From assembly GCA_046756445.1 (NCBI GenBank), contig JBHHWI010000068.1:1-15797 (forward strand): 15,797 nt of DNA, written 5' to 3'. Position numbers and translations under genes: made by a program. Shown piece after piece: positions 7,533 to 13,661 of the stretch. How positions within the stretch are numbered: the stretch's first letter is position 1; every line of letters begins with the position of its first letter. This DNA comes from JACZWL01 sp046756445 (GTDB lineage: Bacteria > Pseudomonadota > Gammaproteobacteria > Steroidobacterales > Woeseiaceae). The notes beneath the pieces were generated by a model that saw only the letters and a program-made list of their open reading frames with translations, did no database searches and was not told where the DNA came from.

Positions 7533-8579
7533 ATGCCCACTCTCTCACGGACCTTGTTGCGCTGGCACCGATTGCACGGTCGCAAAGACCTGCCGTGGCA
7601 GCAGGACCCGAGCCCCTACCGCGTTTGGATATCCGAGATCATGCTGCAACAAACGCAGGTAACGACTGTCATTCCCTATTTCCGGCGATTCATGGCGTCG
7701 TTTCCCGGGCTGGCAGCGCTCGCGGATGCCGACCTCGATGACGTGCTACATCACTGGTCGGGGCTCGGTTATTACGCGCGGGCCCGAAACCTGCACCGGG
7801 CGGCGAGGCTGATACGCGACGATCATCAGGGCGAGTTTCCGGCAATGTTCGAGGAGATCGCGGGCTTGCCCGGCATAGGACGGTCGACCGCGGGCGCCAT
7901 CCTGTCGCTGGCCTACGACAAGCGCTATCCGATTCTCGACGGCAACGTGAAGCGCGTGCTGTCGCGCTACCACGCTATCGAAGGCTGGCCCGGCAAGAGC
8001 GCAGTGTCCGGAAAACTCTGGAAGCTGGCCGAGGAACACACACCACGACAGGATGTCGCGGCCTACACGCAGGCAATCATGGATTTCGGTGCAACTGTCT
8101 GCACGCGCAGCAAACCGGACTGCAGCGCTTGCCCGCTGAAACCGGGATGCGCTGCGTCGAGTCTCGATGCGGTGAGCCATTACCCGGCGCGCCGCGACAA
8201 AAAAGAAAAGCCGGTCCGCCATACCCGCATGCTGCTCGCGCACATCGATGGCGTCGTCTATCTCGAGCGCCGCCCGGCCGAGGGCATCTGGGGCGGCCTC
8301 TGGAGCCTGCCCGAGCTCGAAGACGATACCGATGTCGACCGATGGTGTGAGCGGGAATTCAACGTCAGGCCGGCCGAGCTGGATCGCTGGCGGACGATTC
8401 GGCACAGATTCACGCATTACGATCTCGACATACAGCCGATCGCCGTGCGCCTGTCGGCGCAGTCGCGTACAGTCCGGGATACCGAAGACAGCATCTGGCA
8501 TGAAATCGGCACGCCGTCTCCGGGCGGGATGGCGGCGCCGGTCAGCAAGCTGATACAGACACTGGCAGACCAGAGATGA
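7533..8579 (+). CDS. mutY: A/G-specific adenine DNA glycosylase MutY
   Basis: Base-excision repair enzyme that removes adenine mispaired with 8-oxoguanine or guanine; 348 residues, the normal length. The N-terminal catalytic domain has the SEIMLQQTQV motif (catalytic Glu35), a helix-hairpin-helix with LPGIGRSTAGA (about 112-122) and the catalytic Asp136 in ILDGNVKRVL. The [4Fe-4S] cluster ligands follow the C-X6-C-X2-C-X5-C pattern: Cys190, Cys197, Cys200, Cys206. The C-terminal part (about 230-345) is the NUDIX-like 8-oxoG recognition domain; the FSH loop of E. coli reads FTH here. The ATG is three bases after the preceding stop and has no strong ribosome site, which suggests translational coupling. 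It overlaps yggX by four bases. Confidence 0.97.
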   Translation: MPTLSRTLLRWHRLHGRKDLPWQQDPSPYRVWISEIMLQQTQVTTVIPYFRRFMASFPGLAALADADLDDVLHHWSGLGYYARARNLHRAARLIRDDHQGEFPAMFEEIAGLPGIGRSTAGAILSLAYDKRYPILDGNVKRVLSRYHAIEGWPGKSAVSGKLWKLAEEHTPRQDVAAYTQAIMDFGATVCTRSKPDCSACPLKPGCAASSLDAVSHYPARRDKKEKPVRHTRMLLAHIDGVVYLERRPAEGIWGGLWSLPELEDDTDVDRWCEREFNVRPAELDRWRTIRHRFTHYDLDIQPIAVRLSAQSRTVRDTEDSIWHEIGTPSPGGMAAPVSKLIQTLADQR

Positions 8580-8842
8580 CACGAACCGTTAATTGCGTCT
8601 TGCTCAAAAAGGAAGCCGAAGGCCTGGACTATGCGCCTTATCCGGGCGAACTCGGTCAGCGCATTTACGACAGCGTCAGCAAGGAGGCGTGGCAACAATG
8701 GCTGGGGCACCAGACGATGCTGATCAACGAGTACCGGCTCACGCCCATAGAGCCGGAGGCCCGCAAGTTCCTCGAAACGGAAATGGACAAGTTCTTCTTC
8801 GGAGAAGGCTCGGCGAGGCCCAAGGAATACGTGCCGGAATGA
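8576..8842 (+). CDS. yggX: Fe(2+)-trafficking / oxidative damage protection protein YggX
   Basis: Small cytoplasmic protein of 88 residues that matches YggX over its full length: MTRTVNCVLLKKEAEGLDY start with the conserved Cys7, the PYPGELGQRIYDSVSKEAW core, WLGHQTMLINEYRL, and a C-terminal FFFGEG...YVPE. In enteric bacteria it limits oxidative damage to iron-sulfur clusters and is linked to iron handling. Its ATG overlaps the mutY stop codon in an ATGA arrangement, the conserved mutY-yggX pairing. This fits because MutY carries an Fe-S cluster and both genes serve oxidative-stress defence. Confidence 0.96.
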   Translation: MTRTVNCVLLKKEAEGLDYAPYPGELGQRIYDSVSKEAWQQWLGHQTMLINEYRLTPIEPEARKFLETEMDKFFFGEGSARPKEYVPE

Positions 8843-8846
8843 AATC

Positions 8847-8923
8847 AAGGGGACAGTACGCTTAATTAGAAAGAGGAATTTAGGAATTGAGTTCGTGTTC
8901 TTAATTAAGTGTACTGTCCCCTT
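8847..8923. repeat. 22-bp inverted repeat, RAYT/REP-like
   Basis: AAGGGGACAGTAC...CTTAATTA (8847-8868) pairs with its reverse complement at 8902-8923, with one G-T wobble (8860/8910), around a 33-base A/T-rich loop. It lies four bases after yggX. The GGGGACAGTAC...TTAATT arms resemble palindromes common in proteobacterial genomes near REP-associated tyrosine transposases. No transposase gene is in the window. Confidence 0.82.
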
Positions 8924-8942
8924 AATTACCCTCAAATGAGAT

Positions 8943-8970
8943 AAAAAAAGGGCTCTGACCCCTTTTTATT
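8943..8970. terminator. Bidirectional terminator between yggX and egtD
   Basis: A-run plus GGG (8943-8952), a CTCTGAC loop, then CCC plus a T-run (8960-8967, continuing ATTTT). The stem has T-rich tails in both directions, so it can end the plus-strand yggX operon and the minus-strand egt operon. The egtD stop codon (8966-8968) lies inside it. The core AGGGCTCTGACCCCTT also matches a widespread short intergenic palindrome. Confidence 0.65.
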
Positions 8971-9940
8971 TTCGCAGGCAGTACTGAATGCTGAAAAAAT
9001 CCTCCGGGTCCGTCCACACCGTATCAACGACGAAGCCGGCGCGGCTCACAATCTCGCCGAATTGCTGCAGCGTGTACTTGTGTGAGTATTCGGTGAGAAT
9101 TCTCTCTTCGCGCTCGAAATCGAACGACCTGCCGTCGATATGAACGGTCTGTTTGCATTCGCTGACCAAATACAATTCGATGCGGCCGTATTCCTCATTG
9201 TAAAAAGCATGATGCCGGAACGCATCGAGCGTGAAGTCGGCGCCGAAGTCTGCGTTGATACGCGCCAGAATATTCAGGTTGAATTCGGCAGTGGTGCCGG
9301 AGGCGTCGTTGTAGGCGCGTTCAATTATTCTTTTGTCCTTTTGCAGATCGACGCCGATCAACAGCGCACCGTCCTGCCCGGCTTCCTGATACATGACCCG
9401 TAAAAGGTCATGGGCCGCATCCGGAAGGAAGTTGCCGATCGTCGAGCCGGGAAAATAAACAACGTTTCGCAGGGGCATGACACTCGGATTCGGTAACTCG
9501 AAGGGCTGCATGAAGTCGGCCAGGACCGGCCATACTTCGATGTCGGGAAATTCAGTCGCCAGTGAGTTCGCCGCGGACATGAGGTGTTCCCGGGATATGT
9601 CGACCGGAACATAGGCGGCGAGCCGGTCCAGGTTCCCGAGCAGCATGCGGGTCTTCACGCTCGAGCCGCTCCCGAACTCGATCACGCTCGCCTGTGGCCC
9701 CACCAGTGCGGCGATATCGCCGATATGCCTGGCCATGATCGCGAGCTCGGTTCTGGTCAGGTAGTACTCCGGCAGGTCGCAGATAGCATCGAAAAGTCGT
9801 GAGCCACGCTCGTCGTAGAAGAACTTCGGTGAAATCTGCTTCTGCGGCCGGCTCAAGCCCTCGAGGATCTCATCGAGGTCGTCCCTTGCAGACGTCTCCT
9901 GTTCCGTCAGCGCAGATGTGCGCAAAGCCTGTTGAGCCAT
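8966..9940 (-). CDS. egtD: L-histidine N(alpha)-methyltransferase EgtD
   Basis: First enzyme of ergothioneine synthesis: it transfers three methyl groups from S-adenosylmethionine to the alpha-amino group of histidine, giving hercynine. It has 324 residues, the family's usual length. Visible motifs: SPKFFYDERGSRLFD (37-51), LPEYYLTRTE (56-65), the SAM loop EFGSGSSVKTR (88-98), YVPVDIS (110-116), FPGSTIGNF (163-171), GVDLQKD (196-202), TAEFNLN (217-223) and TEYSHKY (283-289). Tyr42, Asn170 and Glu284 sit where the histidine-binding residues lie in characterised EgtD. It follows egtB by 15 bases, so the two form one operon. The start is the only good ATG. Cytoplasmic. Confidence 0.96.
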   Translation of the reverse strand: MAQQALRTSALTEQETSARDDLDEILEGLSRPQKQISPKFFYDERGSRLFDAICDLPEYYLTRTELAIMARHIGDIAALVGPQASVIEFGSGSSVKTRMLLGNLDRLAAYVPVDISREHLMSAANSLATEFPDIEVWPVLADFMQPFELPNPSVMPLRNVVYFPGSTIGNFLPDAAHDLLRVMYQEAGQDGALLIGVDLQKDKRIIERAYNDASGTTAEFNLNILARINADFGADFTLDAFRHHAFYNEEYGRIELYLVSECKQTVHIDGRSFDFEREERILTEYSHKYTLQQFGEIVSRAGFVVDTVWTDPEDFFSIQYCLRK

Positions 9941-9955
9941 CGATTATTCCCGGCT

Positions 9956-11224
9956 TCAGGCGCCGTCTTTAGCGAGCCGTATGCCGAGAAACTGCCAGCG
10001 GGCATCCGGGTAGAAGAAACTGCGATAACTGGCGCGGACATGGCTTGCCGATGTCACACAGGACGCGCCGCGCACCGACATCTGGTTACACATGAACTTG
10101 CCGTTGTACTCGCCCAGCGAACCCGCAAGCGGCCTGAACCCGGGGTAGGCCGCATACGGCGAGGCGGTCCATTCCCATACGTCACCGAAGAACTGCGTGG
10201 ATCCGTCGGCGGCGACCACCGGCTGCCAGTAATTCGAATCGAGAAGATTTCCTTCGACTGCACATTGGGCTGCGGCGACCTCCCACTCGGCTTCCGTCGG
10301 CAGGCGCGCGCCCGCCCATCGCGCAAACGCATCGGCCTCGTAATAGCTGACGTGTGTTACGGGCGCATTACGGTCGAGATCCCTTGGGCCACCAAGCGTA
10401 AATTCCGACGCGTGATCTTCGCTCCAGTAAAGCGGTCGGGTCCATCCACTCTCGCTGATCGTCGCCCATCCATCCGACAGCCACAGCTCGGAATTCGCAT
10501 AGCCGCCGTCGGATATGAATTCCAGATACTCGCCGTTGGTAACCAGGCGGGAACCGATACGGTGCTCGTGCAGCAGGACCCGGTGTCTGGGCGTTTCGTT
10601 GTCGAAGCAAAAGCCGTCGCCGCTCGCCCCGATCTCCTTTATGCCCGCAACGCCGCGAATATACCGTAGCTCCGGCAGATCTCCATCAGGCGGAGCGGGC
10701 AACGACGGGTTGGCGGCGGGCTGCAACGGGTTACAGGAGAACACATGCTTGATGTCCGTGAGCAGCAGCTCCTGATGCTGTTGCTCATGATTGAGTCCGA
10801 GGACGATAAGTTGCTCTATCTCCGCGTCGTCCGGACGCAAACCGAGTAACTCCCCCACGGCGCGATCGACATGCGTGCGATACTCGATAACCTCTTTCAA
10901 AGTCGGGCGCGTCAACAGTCCCCGTTTCGGCCGCGGATGCATCTGCCCGACCGAGTAATAATAAGAGTTGAACAAGAACCCGAACCGATCATCAAATCGC
11001 TTATACCCGGGAAGGTGCGCTTCAAGCACAAAGCGTTCGAAAAACCAGGTCACGTGGGCCAGATGCCATCGGGTCGGACTGACGTCCGGCATGCTCTGCA
11101 CGACGGTATCCTCCGGCTCGAGATACCGGCACAGCTCGAGTGTCGATGATCGAAGCTGCTGAAATCGTTCCGGTAAGGATGTGGGGGTGTCCTCGGACCG
11201 GGTGGCTGCCTCTGAGGAGGCCAT
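9956..11224 (-). CDS. egtB: Ergothioneine sulfoxide synthase EgtB
   Basis: Non-heme iron enzyme that uses oxygen to join hercynine to a thiol donor (gamma-glutamylcysteine or cysteine) as a sulfoxide. 422 residues from the ATG at 11224. The N-terminal DinB-like domain (about 15-165) carries TRWHLAHVTWFFE (His54/His57) and HEQQHQE (His146, His150, Glu152), the HX3HXE iron site. A formylglycine-generating-enzyme-like domain follows (about 185-420), with RLPTEAEWE, GDVWEWT and a final SYRSFFYPDARWQFLGIRLA. An in-frame TTG at 11281 would add 19 basic residues; I prefer the ATG, which has AGGGAAC upstream and gives the family's normal N-terminus. Which thiol it uses cannot be read here: no egtA, egtC or egtE is in the window. 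Confidence 0.95.
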   Translation of the reverse strand: MASSEAATRSEDTPTSLPERFQQLRSSTLELCRYLEPEDTVVQSMPDVSPTRWHLAHVTWFFERFVLEAHLPGYKRFDDRFGFLFNSYYYSVGQMHPRPKRGLLTRPTLKEVIEYRTHVDRAVGELLGLRPDDAEIEQLIVLGLNHEQQHQELLLTDIKHVFSCNPLQPAANPSLPAPPDGDLPELRYIRGVAGIKEIGASGDGFCFDNETPRHRVLLHEHRIGSRLVTNGEYLEFISDGGYANSELWLSDGWATISESGWTRPLYWSEDHASEFTLGGPRDLDRNAPVTHVSYYEADAFARWAGARLPTEAEWEVAAAQCAVEGNLLDSNYWQPVVAADGSTQFFGDVWEWTASPYAAYPGFRPLAGSLGEYNGKFMCNQMSVRGASCVTSASHVRASYRSFFYPDARWQFLGIRLAKDGA

Positions 11225-11284
11225 TCGTTGTTCCCTGGCAAAGCGTCCCCGCACCCTACGCGGCGGCCGGCGGCATGTCAAAAA

Positions 11285-11746
11285 TCACGCTAGCGGCAGT
11301 TCCGTGGTCTTTCTGACCGTGCGGATTGCCACGCTGGAGTTGACTCTCGCGACGCCCGGCAATCGAGTCAGCGATTCCTTGTGCACGCGTTCATAGTCGT
11401 CCATGTCGGACACGACTACCCGTAACAGGTAATCGAACTCACCCGTCATCAGGTAACACTCCATGACTTCCGGCAGGTTCTGCACGGCCGCCTCGAATGC
11501 CGCGAGCTCGCTCTGTTCCTCACGGTTCAGGGCGATGTTCACGAACACGTTGCCGGCCAGGCCGGCCATACGCTGATCGAGAAGGGCGGTGTATCTCTCG
11601 ATGAAGTCCCTTTTCTCCAGCCGCCGCACCCTCCGGAGACATGCAGATTCCGAGAGATTCACCAGTCCGGCGAGATCGACGTTGCTGATGCGGCCATCCC
11701 GCTGCAGGGTTTTGAGGATCGCCCTGTCATATTTGTCGATTTTCAT
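11285..11746 (-). CDS. Lrp/AsnC family transcriptional regulator
   Basis: Feast/famine-type DNA-binding regulator, 153 residues, standard length. An N-terminal winged helix-turn-helix covers about 1-60 (DRAILKTLQRDGRISNVDLA, then LSESACLRRVRRLEKRDFI). A C-terminal RAM ligand-binding and oligomerisation domain covers about 65-145 (VFVNIALNREEQ..., EVMECYLMTGEFDYLLRVVVSDMDDYE). The ATG at 11746 opens directly with the conserved MKIDKYDRAIL. It lies divergent to alanine dehydrogenase, a frequent arrangement for Lrp-type regulators of amino-acid catabolism, so control of ald by alanine or a related amino acid is the likely role. It is also the first gene of the transcript containing egtB and egtD, ending 60 bases before egtB. 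Confidence 0.93.
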   Translation of the reverse strand: MKIDKYDRAILKTLQRDGRISNVDLAGLVNLSESACLRRVRRLEKRDFIERYTALLDQRMAGLAGNVFVNIALNREEQSELAAFEAAVQNLPEVMECYLMTGEFDYLLRVVVSDMDDYERVHKESLTRLPGVARVNSSVAIRTVRKTTELPLA

Positions 11747-11885
11747 AGAATTTAATTGCGTTAAAAGTTAAACAAACGACAGATTATGCCACTTTTTGGC
11801 GTTCCAGTCAGCCGATCCGCAAGTGAATTGCGCTCGAGCCGCGGTATCCTGCTGAATAGCCGCAATGAGCTTCGGTGAAACAACA
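11747..11885. promoter_or_regulatory. Divergent lrp / ald regulatory region
   Basis: This 139-base gap holds the promoters of both the Lrp-family gene (minus) and ald (plus). The part next to lrp is A/T-rich (TTTAATT, TTAAAAGTTAAAC), as Lrp operators often are, and CATAAT on the minus strand (near 11784) is a fair -10 candidate. I could not place a convincing -35 for either promoter. GGTGA lies about eight bases before the ald ATG at 11886. Confidence 0.45.
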
Positions 11886-13007
11886 ATGAGAATAGGCGTA
11901 CCCAAAGAAATAAAGACCCTGGAGTTTCGTGTCGGCATGGTGCCCTCGGGCGTCAGAGAGCTGGTTCACGACGGCCACGAAGTCGTCGTCGAAACGGATG
12001 CCGGCGCCGGTATCGGCGTGACCGACGCGGATTACGAAAAGGCCGGCGCGACGGTTGTCGCAAAACCGGACACGGTGTTCGACGAAGCCGAGCTGATCGT
12101 CAAGGTCAAGGAACCCCAGCTCGATGAGTGCGCCATGCTGCGGACGGACCAGGTGCTGTTCACCTATCTGCACCTCGCGGCCGATCCCGGGCAGGCAAGA
12201 GCACTGGTCAAATCGCACACCACGGCCATCGCCTATGAGACCGTGACAGCAGAGGACGGCTCGCTGCCGCTGCTGACCCCGATGAGCGAAGTAGCCGGAC
12301 GCCTGTCCATCCAGGCCGGTGCCTACGCATTGCAAAAGGCGAACGGCGGCCGCGGCGTCTTGCTCGGCGGCGTCCCCGGCGTCGGGCCGGCACACGTCAC
12401 GATCATCGGCGGCGGCGTCGCGGGCACGAACGCGGCGGAGATGGCCATCGGGCTCGGTGCAGAGGTGACGATCCTCGACCGGTCGGTGCCGCGCCTCAGG
12501 CAACTCAACGAGATCTGGGGCGGACGCGTTCACACCGAGTACTCGACCAAGCATGCGATCGACGTGCACGTTCCAAAAGCGGACCTGGTGGTCGGCTCCG
12601 TGCTGATCGCGGGCGCCGCCGCGCCGAAACTGGTGACGGCGGAACACGTCAAGGCGATGCGAGCCGGGTCCGTGCTGGTGGATATCTCGATCGATCAGGG
12701 CGGGTGCTTCGAGACCAGCCGGCCGACGACCCACGCCGAACCGACCTATATTGTCGACGGTGTCGTGCACTACTGCGTCACCAACATGCCGGGCGCTGTA
12801 CCCAGGACGTCGACCTTCGCGCTGACGAACGTGACATTGCCGTTCGTCAAGGCGCTGGCCAACCATGGCTGGCGCGAGGCACTGAGCCGGGATCCGCACC
12901 TGGCTCACGGTCTGAACGTCCATGCCGGGCATGTCAATCACGAGGCGGTGGCGCACGATCTCGGCTACGACTACCTCTCGGCGGACGACGCACTGCAAGC
13001 CGCCTGA
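11886..13007 (+). CDS. ald: Alanine dehydrogenase
   Basis: NAD-dependent L-alanine dehydrogenase, catalysing L-alanine to pyruvate and ammonia; 373 residues against about 371 in the family. It begins MRIGVPKEIKTLEFRVG, with the substrate residues Arg15, Lys75 (VKVKEPQ), His96 (FTYLHLAAD) and Asp270 (VDISIDQGG) at the same numbers as in the mycobacterial enzyme, and Ser134. The Rossmann motif is GGGVAG (175-180), followed by Asp198 (LDRS). The ATG at 11886 is chosen over one seven codons upstream (11865) because it gives the conserved N-terminus. Divergent from the Lrp-type regulator that probably controls it. Cytoplasmic, forming hexamers by family knowledge. Confidence 0.96.
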   Translation: MRIGVPKEIKTLEFRVGMVPSGVRELVHDGHEVVVETDAGAGIGVTDADYEKAGATVVAKPDTVFDEAELIVKVKEPQLDECAMLRTDQVLFTYLHLAADPGQARALVKSHTTAIAYETVTAEDGSLPLLTPMSEVAGRLSIQAGAYALQKANGGRGVLLGGVPGVGPAHVTIIGGGVAGTNAAEMAIGLGAEVTILDRSVPRLRQLNEIWGGRVHTEYSTKHAIDVHVPKADLVVGSVLIAGAAAPKLVTAEHVKAMRAGSVLVDISIDQGGCFETSRPTTHAEPTYIVDGVVHYCVTNMPGAVPRTSTFALTNVTLPFVKALANHGWREALSRDPHLAHGLNVHAGHVNHEAVAHDLGYDYLSADDALQAA

Positions 13008-13009
13008 TA

Positions 13010-13038
13010 TTGACTACGGCCTGCGCGGCCAGTCTAAT
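13010..13038 (+). promoter_or_regulatory. Strong sigma70-type promoter of the lipoprotein gene
   Basis: TTGACT (13010-13015), exactly 17 bases, then TCTAAT (13033-13038); both boxes are five of six to consensus. It begins two bases after the ald stop codon. It is near-identical to the promoter before tRNA-Phe at 15665-15693. Confidence 0.75.
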
Positions 13039-13048
13039 GGCTCGCACA

Positions 13049-13067
13049 CCGGCGAACCCCTCGCCGG
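13049..13067 (+). promoter_or_regulatory. Leader hairpin before the lipoprotein gene
   Basis: CCGGCGA (13049-13055) pairs perfectly with TCGCCGG (13061-13067) around ACCCC. It lies in the presumed 5' leader, about 20 bases before the ATG at 13087, where it could affect translation. It could equally be a residual ald terminator, but it lies downstream of the new promoter and lacks a T-run. Confidence 0.45.
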
Positions 13068-13086
13068 GTAGTCGGATCTTCGGCCA

Positions 13087-13488
13087 ATGACTGCACGCTT
13101 TATCGGACCTGCTCTTGCCGCCTGCCTGCTTGCCGGGTGTTTATCCCATGAGGGAACGTACGCTCCGTCCTGCATAGCCTATGCCGGCAGCACTATCGAG
13201 CTCAGAGAGGGGAAGTTCGTCTGGGAGAAATTCACGGATCAGGTCATCGTGGGCGAGGACGGTGAAGTCGTCGATCAGTTTCCGGGCTATCCGATGCGCG
13301 GCAGCTACCGGGTCGACGGCGAGATCGTCTACATGGAATCGTCCTCACGCGAACCGGTGCCGGCCATGTACCTTCACCGGCACGGCGACAGCTACTACCT
13401 GTTGACTGCTGATCAGAATGCGTCGTGGGAGCAAAGCGGCGAATACGCCGAATGCGCCCTGATGCTGAATACCGGAGACTCGAGCTGA
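13087..13488 (+). CDS. Small outer-membrane lipoprotein of unknown function
   Basis: Protein of 133 residues with a lipoprotein signal peptide: hydrophobic stretch 5-16 and lipobox LAGC (15-18), so Cys18 becomes lipidated. The next residue is Leu, not Asp, which predicts sorting to the outer membrane. The mature part is beta-rich and tyrosine-rich (GSTIELREGKFVWEKF, PMRGSYRVDGEIVYMES, GDSYYLL) and resembles a small beta-barrel or sandwich. Cys29 and Cys123 are the only other cysteines in the mature part and could form a disulfide. I do not recognise the family. The ATG has no strong ribosome site (GGAT at about 13074), but the signal peptide and lipobox support it. Single gene with its own promoter. 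Confidence 0.8.
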   Translation: MTARFIGPALAACLLAGCLSHEGTYAPSCIAYAGSTIELREGKFVWEKFTDQVIVGEDGEVVDQFPGYPMRGSYRVDGEIVYMESSSREPVPAMYLHRHGDSYYLLTADQNASWEQSGEYAECALMLNTGDSS

Positions 13489-13498
13489 CATAAGCCGA

Positions 13499-13522
13499 CC
13501 CGGTGACCCGCTCGCGACCGGG
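13499..13522 (+). terminator. Possible terminator hairpin after the lipoprotein gene
   Basis: CCCGGT (13499-13504) and ACCGGG (13517-13522) form a 6-bp GC-rich stem around 12 bases, starting about ten bases after the stop codon at 13488. No T-run follows, so this is a weak call. The rest of the 173-base gap to the next gene shows no other clear signal. Confidence 0.3.
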
Positions 13523-13661
13523 CATCCGGCGCCCTGCCCGAAATGAGAGACACCGCACACTTTTCCACGCGGCGTGCTCCATTACGACGGACAGTTCCTT
13601 GTCGCGGACCGCGGCATTTGATTAGCTAACTCATTGTCCGGGAAGACAAAGCGGGACTCCT

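Noticed and set aside
11808..12998. Minus-strand frame of 396 codons opposite ald
   Set aside because: Exact antisense of alanine dehydrogenase with no domain; Arg/His/Asp/Gly-rich.
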